Source: Amorphophallus konjac (Eukaryota > Streptophyta > Magnoliopsida > Alismatales > Araceae). From it: a stretch of 64,000 bases of DNA. Below, in pieces: positions 10,080-21,960 of this stretch. The stretch's first letter is position 1, and every line of letters starts with the position of its first letter. A program made the translations under genes and the position numbers. The DNA lies in the NCBI GenBank assembly GCA_022559845.1, contig CM040118.1, positions 162,212,331-162,276,330 of the forward strand, given 5' to 3'. Below the pieces are notes generated by a model. The model searched no databases and was not told the DNA's origin. It saw only the letters and a list, made by a program, of their open reading frames with translations.

Positions 10080-11010
10080 ACCTCGTCCGATCAATGATCA
10101 AACCCACCCAGTTCAGACCCTACGTCTGTCCTGATAAAACCCTCATACCTTGCCAAAATCCCACCATGGTGAAACCTGCTTTGATCGATTGGCGCACTGC
10201 CCGGTCAATGATGAAACCTATCCGGCTTAGACCTTACGTCTATCCCGATGAAACCTATGAAATCCCTGCATTGGTATAAACCCAATACCGATGATGAAAC
10301 CTGCTTTGATCGATTGGCACATTGCCCGATCAGCGATAAAACCTATCCGGTTTAGACCCTACGTCTATCCTGATGAAATCCATGATATCCTTGCATTGGT
10401 ATAAACCCAATACCAATGATGAAACCCATCTTTGGTCGACAGGGCACCCTGCCCGATCGGCGAAGAAACCTGTTCGGTCTAGACCTTACATCTGTTCCGA
10501 CTAGAGCTGCGTGTCTCGCTATGTCCCACCGTGATGAAATCTGCTGCTGATTAATGGGCACACTCGCCCGAGCAGCAATGAAACCTATCCGGCTTAGACC
10601 TTACGTCTATCCCGATGAAACCCATGAAACCTTTGCATTGGTATAAACCCAATACCGATGATGAAACCTGCTGTTGATCGATTGGCACCCTGCCCGATCA
10701 GCAATAAAACCAGCCCAGGGTAGACCTTACGTCTATTCTGATGAAGATTCATAAGATCCTTGCATTGGTATAAACTCAATACCAATGATGAAACCCACCT
10801 TTGATCAATGGGCACCCTGCCCGATCAACGAAGAAACCCGTCCTATCAAATTTGCATATCCCTTTACGTCCCGCCGTGATGAAACCTACCATTGGTCGAT
10901 CGGCACCCTGCCCGATCAATGATAAAACCAGCCCAATGCAGACCTTACGTCTACCCTGATGAAACCTATAAAATCCTTGCATCGATATATACCCAATACC
11001 GATGATAAGA
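10080..11010 (+). repeat. ~125-bp tandem repeats, array A of copy 1
   Basis: Units of about 125 bp contain a TGATCGATTGGCA...CCCGATCA hairpin, an AGACCNTACGTCT hairpin and the perfect inverted repeat CATTGGTAT/ATACCAATG around AAACCCA. Unit landmarks are seen near 10271, 10395, 10638, 10763 and 10980. The two GAAA-hairpin blocks flank the array. Confidence 0.85.
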
Positions 11011-11076
11011 GCATGCACTAATGAAGCAGCACATCACCCGATCCGTGCTGAAGTCCCAATTCAGGAAACATACGTA

Positions 11077-11295
11077 TAAAAAAATGGGGTTAAAAATAGA
11101 GATACCCCGCCAGACTTGTTCGGACATCCGGATAAGGGCAAAAATGGCCAAAAAACCCAGCTGTGGTGAAAACCCGAAAGGGCACCGCAGGCAAAATCGG
11201 GTACCCCGCCACGTGAAAACCCGAAAGGGCGCGTGGGCAAAAGCAAGAGGGGGCTGGCTCCGGTGAAAACCCGAAAGGGCACTTGGGTCAGTAAT
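11077..11295 (+). repeat. Conserved block with GAAA-loop hairpins (second of two in copy 1)
   Basis: Near-identical to 9815-10025, again with three GTGAAAACCCGAAAGGGC motifs. It separates tandem arrays A and B. Confidence 0.8.
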
Positions 11296-11329
11296 GTGGT
11301 AATTTAAAAGTTCCATGCCAACCGGCACG

Positions 11330-12130
11330 CTACCTTTACCTCCCCTTCACTGATGAAGCCTTCCGTCGGTCATCTGGCTCTATGCCCCACCGATGATAAA
11401 GCCTTCCCGGGGTGGACCTTACGTCTACCCTGATGAAACCTACATACCCACTTTCAAACGTCCCACCGTCGATCGATGGGCATCCTGCCCGATCAATGAT
11501 GAAACCTTGTCCAGTTTAGACCTTTCGTCTATTCTGATGAAACTTATAAATCCCTTTGCATCGATATAAACCCAATATTGATGATGAAGCCAACTATTGA
11601 TCGACTGGCATTTTGCCCGATCAATGATGAAACCTTGTCCAGTTTAGACCTTTCGTCTATTCTGATGAAACTTATGAAATCTCCTTGCATCGATATAAAC
11701 CCAATATCGACGATGAAACCAACTATTGATCGACTGGCATTTCGCCCGATCAATGATGAAACCCTACCCAGTTTAGACCTTTCGTCTATACTGATGAAAC
11801 TTATAAAACCCTTTGCATCGATATAAACCCAATATCGACGATGAAACCAACTATTGATCGACTGGCATTTCGCCCGATCAATGATGAAACCCTACCCAGT
11901 TTAGACCTTTCGTCTATACTGATGAAACTTATAAAACCCTTTGCTTCGATATAAACCCAATATCGACGATGGAACCAACTATTGATCGACTGGCATTTCG
12001 CCCGATCAATGATAAAACCCTGTCCAGTCCAGACCCTACGTCTGTTCTGATGAAAACTATGCCCCCTTCAAATGTCCCACCTGCCATAACCTCTACCCAG
12101 TCTAGACTTTCCGTCCATTCTGATGAAACC
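11330..12130 (+). repeat. ~125-bp tandem repeats, array B of copy 1
   Basis: A subfamily of the array A unit, with the landmark GCATCGATATAAACCCAATA near 11563, 11688, 11814 and 11943, and the hairpin TTGATCG/CGATCAA around the CTGGCAT core. The units resemble each other more than those in array A, which suggests later amplification. Confidence 0.85.
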
Positions 12131-12497
12131 CCTTCTTTCACATTCCTGCAAATTGTCTCCCTCATAGCACATATTGCCAAGAGGGACGTTTGCTGATACC
12201 AGCACAATCCGGTTTAAGCACCTCTTCGGATGCCCGTCACGCGGTGGAGCGAGTTCCCCATCCTTTCTCTGAAGGGGTGGACGCTCTCCTGCTAGGTACG
12301 AGCCATTCACATGAGGGATTGCTAAAACCACTACCCCACTTCCCGAAGTGATGAAACCGCATGGTAGACAAGATGGATACACATGAAGCCAAAAGATCTC
12401 TTTCATTACGAAGTGAGTACATAAGGGGCCCCGAGGGGACGCTGTGTCACAAAAAAAGATGAAAAAAAAAAAGAAAAGAAAAGAAAGTGAAGATAAT
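12131..12497. other. Spacer between array B and the antisense gene's 3' end (copy 1)
   Basis: No repeat or ORF of note. The matching stretch in copy 2 (about 48063-48430) is well conserved, including GGTGGAGCGAGTTCCCCATC and GGGGCCCCGAGGGGACG. It may hold the antisense transcript's 3' UTR and polyadenylation signals. I see no certain AATAAA on the minus strand. Confidence 0.4.
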
Positions 12498-15400
12498 TCA
12501 TGGCCGCCGAAAGATATCTTCAAAGGCCAGAAGACCAACATAGGGGGCGGCTCCTAACTCATGAAGGCGCGCTTCCTCCTCCTGAAGCCTCGTGGACAGG
12601 TCCTGGAAAGACATCACCCGACCCTCCAGTAAAGCCACCTCCTCGGTGGACTGTGGCCGAATAGAAGATAATTGCTGCAGCTCGGCCCGAAGTTCAGTGA
12701 GTTCCGCCTCCAAAACGGCTACCCGCTTCTGGATAGCCTCCTCCCGCTGAATAATGCTCTGTAGCTCGGCCTGGCGTTCATCAAGTGTCAGCGTTAGCTT
12801 TTCCACCTCGGATTTGCATTCCGACCTCTGCAACTTCAACGCCGTCAGCCTGTCAACCATGATCCGTGCTAGGAAGTCTCTCCGATGCACGAATTTCAAC
12901 AAAAGCAAGACCCGCTGAGCCCATATGTCCAAAGGGCAGCCCATGGCTTGCAGGCCAGCGGTGAGGCGATTGGCAATTTCCTTCAGCTGTAGATATGTCA
13001 AGCCAGGCTGAGACTCTACTAGCTGGCGTAACATGTCCAGATGCTGCCAGACGAAGCTGTCAGGAGAAGTAAAGCCAAAGGAAGCAGAGGCGACGACTTC
13101 AAAAGTCACCTCTCCGTCAATATCTGCCCATAGTCCAATGCCCGCTTGGGAGGACGAAGAAGGCAAATCTGCCGAAAGAGCTAACCGATATCTCTCTGTA
13201 CTCCCCTGCTGGGCTGAAGACTCCTCCTCTGCTGCTGCCTCGGGAGCTACACCTTGAACATCCGCGGGAGGAGAATCGATGAATAATGGGGTTATCTCTG
13301 CAATGGAGGCTGTACCTTCAGCTGCTCTTTCTGGTGATGGGGACAGAGGTGCCTTAGACTGTGTAGACAGGAATTCGGACTCTGTAGCCACTATGGCAGG
13401 AATCGCTAACTCGGGCGCGATTGACATTACTGCGGCCGGTATGAAAGCGGAGCTCCTGGCCGGATCTGTTTCGGCTCTAAGATCTGAAGCCCTGGCAGGG
13501 ATGACACTTTCTTCTGCAGCCCCCAAGTCTAATGATGCCAAGTCTGTCGAGGACTGTATCCGCACTGGCACAGGGCGAATGATCTCAGGAGCCCCCGTGC
13601 AGGTCAAAGGCAGAAAAGGAACAATAGCCAAATCTACAAGGGAAATGTCCATGAAGGATGTGGAGGTGGCCAAGGTAGCAGCAACAATACTCTGAGACCA
13701 AAGCAAAGCGACCTTTAGCACTAACTAAAAGAAACAAATGAAGCAGCATACATGAAGAACAACCCACCTTTGAAGCAGGGTCCGCACCCTCAAAATGGGG
13801 CGAAAGAGAAGAAAGCTCCGTGGCCGAAACGGCGAGTGGTGGAGTTATGTCAATCTCAGTATCGAGCCCGGCAAACTCCTCCTGAAATTCTTCCTCAGAG
13901 GATAACACTGATAGTTCGGCGGGTCGAAGAGACAGAACACCTTTCGCAAGTGCAGGAGGGGCTTCTGACTTGGCAATACCTTCCCCTTCGCTGTCGCTGA
14001 AATCTACCTCCTCCTCATGGGAGACGGCCTGGGAGCTGCCCGAAGATATTTCCACACTAGCTATATGCTGGGCCGGTACCTCTAAAGTATGGCGGGATGT
14101 AGATCGAGTGATTATGCGTCTGGCCGGAATAGTACTCTGCTTTGGCCGAGTCTTGTGACCCTCCTGTGGTCGAGGCAGCTCTTCCGTCATCATCATGGCC
14201 TCGGCTTGCACACCGACTGCCACTGCTACAAGAAAAGAAAACTTCTGAGAAGTATAGCAAAGAAAACAATGGAAGTATGAAACAAATGGAAAAAGCACAT
14301 TTACCCTCCTCCTCGCCAACCGGGGTGGGAGAAGGCAGTCTTGTGTCCGTCTCCACAGGCGCTTCAACCTGCTCCTGGGCTGTATCAGATAAAAAGAAGC
14401 TCAACCTCAAAGAACTCCCTAGGAGATTGGTCAAGACGACAAAGGAGGTTCCAGCTACAAGATATCACCGTCACCTTCGGCAGATGCCTGTGCGGCCTCC
14501 CTCTGAGATGCGAATGCGTCAAATGAAGGGATATCCGGAAGAGGGGTTCCAGTTTCCTTCGCAGTCGAAGCCGACTTCCGGGTCCGAGCGACCTTGGCCT
14601 TCTTGGCCTTGGCGACTGCAACCTTCACCACAGAAGGCTTCCTCTTCTTGCCCGGAGGCAGGGGAGTGGTCGTAGGTGCTGCTTCAGGAATTTCAAAGTG
14701 GGCAGGTTTCTCAGCTTGAGCAATTATCTTCCTGTAAAGCCCCTGCCGTTTTATGTCTGGTCTATCTGTGCGAGACACAAGAGAGACAGTCATAGTCAAC
14801 ATATGCAAAACATGACAATAAGAAGAAAGAAGCCATGATCAAACAAACAAGGAGCACACCTGCTGGGCCGTCGTAAAAAGTGGAAAGCGGCCAATACATA
14901 TAAGCTACCTCCTTTGATCGGGAGGCGGCCTCCTTCACGAGCCAGCATACATCGCCAATAGTCTGACACTTCTCCGTCAGGGCGGCCAAGTCCTTATGGC
15001 CATGGAAATCAAGGCAATGAAATAGGCCGAGGTAATCTATGCACCAGGCGTCAACATAATGGAAAGAAACAAAAAGCTGCTTATTTAGAATGACAGCTAC
15101 CGGGCTCTCCACTGTCAGCCCGTGGACATTTAACAGTACAAAAAGCCAGGAGGTGTGCTGATAATATGACTGGGTGCGGTCCTCCCTCCGCACAAAGGCC
15201 CTGTAAGGATGAAATCTGTCTGCCGGACCCCTCCAAGAAGTAGCCTTCGAGAGTGGTTCCTCCGAGGGAAATGGATACTGCACCTCCAAATGAGTGTCCC
15301 CTATGTGGCCCAGCTGTCTCAAGTCTCTGGTGAAAGTGTCTACATCAACTTCAGAAAAGACAGGAGTGGGTAGTTCCGCACCCGCCTCCTTCAAAGACCG

Positions 15401-17671
15401 GCGGGCAGCGATATAAGCCTCTGCCTCCCTCTGGTGCTGGGAATAAAGCCTCCTCAGATGGACCTCGTCAATGTCAAACACAGGCCCTGACTGCCGCTTC
15501 AAAAAGGAGCGCTCGGCCACATCCCAGAAAGCGCCTCTGCCATCTTTATAAAAATTGGTGCGTATGTTCCACCACTTGATATAGTCTGATGAGACCCGAG
15601 GGAGACGATTGGAGACGGTCGGGACCCTGAAAGTTGTGTCTTCCCGACGGTGAAAGAAATCCCACCATATCCGACCGTCGCCGGCAATACTAGACCCGTG
15701 CTTGGCCCGGCTCTCCAGAGGAAACTGAGCAGCCGATGGAGGGATATGCTGGTCGTAACCAAAATTTCTGCCAAAGCGGAAGGGATAATAGGGCTCCAAA
15801 ATGAGCAGGCCCCCCTTCCTGAAAACTAATACACTGGGCCGTATGGCCATGGCCCACCTCACCAATTCTGGTTCTAAAAGAGGCCGGGTGGCGGCGACCC
15901 CCGAAACAGGATGGACATAAACCTCCACCTCCTCCATTTTGCACTCCCTCTGAGGGTCCACCAAGGGAGCTGAACCTGCTGCCAAGCTCCAAAAGTGAAT
16001 GCTGCCAGGTGCGTCTACAGGCACTCTTATTAGCCTACCCCTCATCTTGAACAGCTGTTCTGAGAAAGGACCAGGTTCAGCGCTAGCGAACTCAATCATA
16101 CGAGGGAGCAGTGTGTCTGACTGTAAAGTTCTCGGGGCCAGCTCAGGGAAAATGCTGCAAACCCAGGCATTGAAGAAATGAAAGGGACCCACGGTCCTCG
16201 AAGAGCGGGGGGTCCGATGTCTATGCAAGTCCCCCAAGGATTTGTAAATTAAACACAGAGCCACTGGGCACAGAGACAATCGCATCCCCCAAGCCATCTG
16301 GCAGGCCGGATATATAGCCTCGGGTCTAATAATCGTCTCGTCCCCTTGAGGGAGAGCGAAAGTGCATAGCCAGAAAGTCAAATAGGCTGCACAATGGGTG
16401 ATGGGATCAACCCCTGCTGGGTTCGGGCCATCCGCGTCTGTCCGGCGCAATGAAGCTGGCAGTGCTGACTTGTAACGGGGGGCCCTGACCTGTTTACCGG
16501 AAGTCAGCCCTACGGAAGGAAAGTCTGCGTACCTCAAGGGACCCCCGAAGAAATATTGTATCCACTGCCCCACACGGACTCTCAGTCGGCTGCTCTTTTC
16601 CCTGGCTTGATAGCCTTTGGAGGACCCCCTACTGTAGGCCAAACAGATGGACCGGTAAGCTTTCATCAGATACCGGTATGCATAACCGAAAGAATAGCGG
16701 CCCTCTCCATTAGAGGCGTCCTTGATGGAATCATCCAGGCAGACCTCCTCATATGGCTCTCCGTCCATGGGTAGGCCAGAAAGCTGCGATAAACTCCAGA
16801 GGTCGAGGGATGTCTCGCCTTCCGCTGTATAGAATGTATTGAACTGCGGGCAGAACACTTCAAGCATACCGCAACACAATCCCCGAGAGACGGGATAGCG
16901 GAACCTGGAGGCAAATACACTATGGTATACCCCAGCTCTAACCAATAGAGGGGCATACTCCTTCAAAACATATTCTGTAAACTCCACTGCTCCAACCCTA
17001 AAAAGATGGGCGTCTGTCAACTTGGCATCTCCAAACCAGCCGGCAGCCAGCTGATATTTAAACTGAACGGCCAGGCAGTTAAGAACAAATGGCTCGTCTC
17101 TATAACCCCACTTCGCAGGCGCCAAAAAGAGTCCGAATGAAGTCTTCTCTCGGTGGACACGGCCGGTGGTATGATCCCACCTTGCAGGGGTGAATTCTGG
17201 GGCCCGGGTTAGCATCTTCTTCTCGGGTTCTAAATCGGAGATGCCCAGCACAGCATTCCAGTCCCTCTGTTCGCCTGGGAGATATATGGCTCGGGCTCGA
17301 TAGACAGAGCCCTTCATGCTGTCTCTATCGGCAAGTATTGCCGCTTCCACGGAACGGGCAATAATAACATCCCGCATTCCGCGTATGGTGAAAGTCCGAA
17401 CAAACGGCAGCAAATGACGATCCTTCGGCAAGTCCGGGCGGTAGTCAGCAGCTCTCCTGAATTCAGTACCTTCCAGGGAAGAATAAACTTCAGCGGTCGA
17501 TACGGTGTCAGTTTCAGAATCGGAAGATTCGTCGACACTAGCAATCTGGTCATAGCCAAAGCTCAGGCTGTATACGTTCAACCAGTTGACTTTGGCCCGA
17601 GATATGTCCGGCTGAGCCGATGAACTTGTTCCAACGGCTCCGGAAGATGCAGCAGCAGAACTGGAAGCCAT
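12498..17671 (-). CDS. Five-exon antisense gene of Tat copy 1, plant-mobile-domain-like protein (intact)
   Basis: Read on the minus strand, exons are 17671-14860, 14765-14475, 14379-14305, 14225-13768 and 13691-12498, with GT-AG introns of 76-95 bp. Together they give 4830 bases, 1609 codons plus stop, with no internal stop. The ATG at 17671 begins a Ser/Ala-rich leader. Exon 1 residues ~272-310 (a FNTFYTAEGETSLDLWSL core, then LSGLP and DGEP) resemble the plant mobile domain signature by eye. Exon 2 carries a lysine-rich GKKRKPS-type basic run that could be a nuclear localisation signal. Exons 4-5 are acidic, and exon 5 ends in a coiled coil with the tail LLAFEDIFRRP. Antisense extra ORFs are known in Tat elements; their function is not established. 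Copy 2 carries the same gene with identical exon order but three stops. Transcription would converge on pol. Confidence 0.85.
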
Positions 17672-17860
17672 GTCAGCACCTGCAGTCAGAAAAAGACAAG
17701 AAAAGAAGCATCAGAAAGATGAATGGGCATGAAACAATAAGACAAACAAATTCTCAAAAATTTCGGCAGCATCTCCTCTTGTCCGAGGTATGCCCAAAAA
17801 AGAATAGGGAGTCACCCACCAAGAGGGAGTGATCCCGAGCATAAGATGGGACTCAATCCC

Positions 17861-17869
17861 ATATATATA
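17861..17869 (-). promoter_or_regulatory. TATA box candidate for the copy 1 antisense gene
   Basis: The minus strand reads CTATATATATGGG about 190 bp upstream of the antisense ATG at 17671. A pyrimidine-rich tract ending in CTGCAG lies just before the ATG (about 17676-17690) and could be the acceptor of a 5' UTR intron. The TATA run is not kept in copy 2, where the aligned stretch reads GACGTATTTTGGG. Confidence 0.45.
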
Positions 17870-17871
17870 GC

Positions 17872-18490
17872 GGACCTACCCCGAAAAATCGGCAAAAAGG
17901 GGGGGGGGGAATGACGCTCCCGGGGGGGAAGCTCGCAGCTCACCGCCACCGCCGAGATGAAGAGAGAAAAGAAGAGGTAAGAAATGAGGGTAAAAGGCCC
18001 TCTCGCCGGGTTAAAAAGAAGAGGAGGAGGGGCTTCTCGGTGCGAAGAAATGCGCGCCGGGAACCCCCCCTTCACCAAGGAAAAAGGCGCGCCGAGAGCG
18101 GCATGCGCCGAGAGCCCCCTTCGCCAAAGAAAAAGCGCGCCGAGAGCGGCACGCGCCGAGAAGCAGCCGCCGAAAAGCCCTCGCCCCGGGAAGCCTGGCG
18201 AGCGTGAGCGCGCCGAGAAGCCCCTGCCGAGACGGCCGCGCCGACAACGGTCGCGCCGAGAGCGCCATGCCGAGAAGTCCAAGGCAATGCCTAAAATCTC
18301 CAAACGGTGATAATGAAGTCAGAAAATGCAGAGACGAAAACATGAAAGTGAAAGATGGATATGCAGAATGTTACTACAGCAACATGATCAAGCTGAAGGA
18401 TAATGTCAAGGATAAAACTGAGGAATATACCCTCGAATGATGAAAGACACCTGCAGACCCCGTGTCGCTTATTCTGCGCTTACGCCGCCC
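17872..18490. other. CpG-rich region between antisense gene start and PPT (copy 1)
   Basis: Dense GCGCCGAGA-type motifs occupy about 17920-18280, on the minus strand TCTCGGCGC. The same motif fills 42160-42500 in copy 2 and parts of the LTRs. From about 18455 to the PPT the sequence is strongly conserved with copy 2 and includes GCTTATTCTGCGCTTACGCC. No credible ORF. Confidence 0.5.
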
Positions 18491-18506
18491 GCAGGTGGGG
18501 GGCATT
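18491..18506 (+). promoter_or_regulatory. Polypurine tract of Tat copy 1
   Basis: GCAGGTGGGGGGCATT directly precedes the 3' LTR start TGTTGACACC. The same sequence precedes the 3' LTR of copy 2. It should prime plus-strand DNA synthesis. Confidence 0.85.
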
Positions 18507-20089
18507 TGTTGACACCTGGAAAATGAACAAGGGTGGAAGCACAATTGAAAAGAGGGTCTGACCAACAGTGGAAGATCAATGATGAAGCTCGTCAACCATT
18601 CACCCGGCTAAAGCCTTTGTCGGCCAAAGCTGATGCCCGGTGCCGATGTCATTCAGACGGCAGCACTGATAAAGCAGCAGTCATTCGACTGATAAGACCT
18701 CCAAGCACACTCTGATGAGAAGCCGGAGCCGACAAATGAAGATTGCGAAGGCTTTTGCAAAAGTCAGGACAAATAAAGAATCCTCTCCACAGATTACACA
18801 CCCGGCCGAAGTCTGTCAGACGGAAGCTGATGTCCGGTCTTGTCACCGTTCGGATGACAATGCCGATGAAACATACCCGGTTTTGTCGTCATTCAGACGG
18901 CAATACTGATTAAACCCCAGTTCGTTCACTGATGGAACCTCAAGATGATCTCAACAAAGCTGTGTCACTACTAAAGGGGCCTCTTTCGGTTCTGATAAAA
19001 GTCAATACAAAATGACTAAGGGAAGCCAAGGCAAGTGTGAGGCCTAAAAGCACCAAATGGGCCGGCCGATTGGGCTTCTGAGAATGGCGCCGGGAACCTC
19101 AACAAAGGGCCGCTGGACGCGCCGGGAGCTGTGGCAAGCAAGCCGGCCACACCGACTACCCTCCACCGAGAGCACAGAAGGATGAGACCTATATAAACAT
19201 ACCCCCTTTGAAAGAAAAGGGGATCGGAGGATCGGAAGCCAGGCCATCGATCAAAAAGAAAGAAAAGAGAAGAGACCAGAGAGAGAGAGAGCCTCCTCCG
19301 CTGAAAAAGAAAGAGAGAAGAGACCCATCCCCAGGGGAAGAAGCTCCAGGTGGGCATCCGGGGGAGGGAGAGGAGTCAATGCTCCGCCCTCCCCCATGTT
19401 TGTTTTCTCTTTTCTTCTGCTTCATGTAATAGTTTCAAGTCTTATCTTGATTCATGCAATGTAGCCGAGATATCTCGGCATCTGTCTGTTCCCCTTTCCC
19501 TCACTCTCTCCCTGTAATCAGTTTGGGTATGGAAATGGTGTTTCACATGGGTTTTCTGACCATGTGTCTTCCGTGATGGGCATCGCCAAATGAATGGATA
19601 TATATGTACGATGTGTTATAGTTTGAGCCTGATTTTTGCTTCTTCTGAAGCCCTATTGCCCTTCCCTGTGTTATCTGTAAACCAGTAGCATGGTGATCCG
19701 ATTTGTCTGTTTCTTTTCTCTGCTTCGTAGCACCATTAGTGCTCACCCCAGAGCCCGGAACAGACTATTCCTTGGCTGCTGGGATGAAGCTGTGCTATGC
19801 AATGATCGAAGCTTGAGAAACCCCGGGGTTCTAAGCGCGCGTGCTTCATCCGTTGATGTCACCGAAGTCCCCTCTGGGGCCAGAGACAGCCATCTCTTGG
19901 CTCCCAGGGTGACGAATGACCATATTAAGTTTGCCCCCAAGCTCTGCGTGATAATGGCGATGAACAGGGGCATTCAGACTTCGGCCTCCCAGATGCCTCT
20001 CGAATCCTAAAACTCCCTTGAATTTTAGGCCTAATCCAATTCAGAGTGGATGCCTTGAGCAGTTTAGAGTCCATAGAGTCCGTCAGTTC

Positions 20090-20840
20090 CTGCCAAAACC
20101 AACATGAAACCCAAAACAGAGTACCGTAAGTTCTGTTTCTTCTCCCGGCGCCCTCACAGCTCTCGGCCCCGCCAACAGTGAAACTGATGAACAGCCCTCG
20201 GCGCAAGCCTTCTTGCGCCGAGATCCCATCTCCCGGGCGCGCCGGGAGCCACTCATTCCACTTCTCACCATCGCGCCGGGGCCGACTTGTCTTCATTCCA
20301 GGAAGACCCCGTGCCGAGAGCCCCTTGGCCATCTTATTAGCGCACCGGGAAGCCCGTGCCGGGAACTCTCTGGCATCCTTGCCATTGACGCCGAGAAGCC
20401 TGCCTCTTGGCCAATCTGTAAACCTCAAGTCGTAAAACCCTTGCTACCATTGATAAACCCTATAAATATCCTTGTGAGCTGCTCAACACAATCCCACCTT
20501 CTGTCAAGGGATGCCTTGGGTCGTCACACGCACCTCGGGGACGACAACTAGTGGGAGCAACTCCCCTTTTTCTACGCGGTTTCTCGAACCCGATCGGCTC
20601 TTATAAACCCTCAGACCTAGGAAGCTCTGCCACTGCATAAGCTTCTACGGTCTCAAAAGGGATATCAAGATATTGCTCCAAGCATACACAGGCGCCAGGG
20701 GTTCCATACCCCTTTATTTCTTTGGCTTTCACCCCGACATTCAGTGGGTGATCGTCTATCATTCCCTGGCAAATGTTAAATCCAGAGGAGATGCTGTCAA
20801 AATTCTCCTAGGATGCCAGAGATGACATGAAACCCATCCC
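20090..20840 (+). repeat. Imperfect internal duplication in the copy 1 LTR, first half
   Basis: It contains AAACCCAAAACAGAGTACCG (20106) and CTCTGCCACTGCAT (20631), both repeated later in the LTR near 21010 and 21688. The halves have diverged, and GC-rich CGCCGGGA motifs have expanded in the second. Confidence 0.65.
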
Positions 20841-20999
20841 CGGGACCTTATCTATCAGTGGTGACAGAGGCTTCTTATACCCTATTGTTCCCCTCTCAAT
20901 CTTTTTATGTTCCCGGCCTTCCTTGGGAATCTATACCAAAGCAGGTTGAAGTCCAGTGAATTGAGCCATTTTGACTCCTCAGGGTCCGTTTGTTTCAAC

Positions 21000-21960
21000 C
21001 TGATCATCATGAAACCCAAAACAGAGTACCGTAGGCTCTGTTCTGGTCCCGGCGCCCTCACAGCTCTCGGCTCAGCCTACAGTAAACCGGGTGAATAGCT
21101 CCCGGCGCCACTTCTTCAGGCGCCGAGAACCCCCAGGAACAGCTCCTCCCCCTTTCATCCCCGCGCGCCGGGAGCCCCTACGCCTTGGCCTTCTTCCCTG
21201 CGCGCCGGGAGCCCTCTATGCATCCTCCGCGCCGGGAAGCCTTCTGCCCTTCGCGCCGGGAACCTGGCATTTTGGTCGCGCCGGGAGGCCCCCTCCCCTT
21301 TGGCTGAGCGCGCCGAGAACCCCCCTTCTAGCACTTCTTCCTCGCGCCGGGAAGCCTGCGCCGAAGAGCTCCCCTTTGGCTTCTCTTGGTCGCGCCGAGA
21401 ACCCAAGCCCTCTCGTCTTGGCGCCGGGAACCCCCGGCCTTCTTGTTTTTGGCGCCGGAAGCCCTGGCCCTCCCATTTTTGGGGTCGTGCCGAGAGCCCG
21501 TGCCCATTCAGAGTGTGCCGAGAGCCCGATCTACCACCCAATGAATTCCAATACCCAAAACGAACCCACAAAGGAATATCTGTGGATCACCCGACACGTC
21601 CCGGGGATAAAACTGAAGGGGAGTCATAACCCCTACGTTCCACCTAACTGCAATGGATTTACGAATAACCCTTTTGCTCGGGGATTCTGCCACTGCATGA
21701 ATTCCGCTAGCGTTCCAAAGGGAAAATCATACATTGCCCTATAGCCCATATGTATACGGGTTGGGAGGTTCAGCCTCTCTATCTCTCGGCTTTCATCCTG
21801 GCATCCCGTGGGTGATAGTCTATTTCCCCCTGGGCGTAACCCAGATTAAGAGGAAAGGCTGTCGAAATACCGATCGAAGCTTTAAACCTATATCATGGTC
21901 ACGGCTCAATCTGCCTGTGATCGAAATCCTCCTTCTTCCCTTTCACTCGGTTTTCGGACC
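21000..21960 (+). repeat. Imperfect internal duplication in the copy 1 LTR, second half
   Basis: Duplicate of about 20090-20840. The middle (21100-21530) consists of many GCGCCGGGAAGCC-like motifs. Open frames here are by-products of this GC-rich repeat. Confidence 0.65.

Noticed and set aside
12498..17671. A captured host gene unrelated to the element
   Set aside because: The same gene with the same introns sits at the same place in two copies, so it belongs to the element family even if it was once captured.
21091..21744. 217-codon Pro/Arg-rich ORF
   Set aside because: Translation of repeated GCGCCGGGAAGCC motifs in the LTR duplication; no homology recognised.
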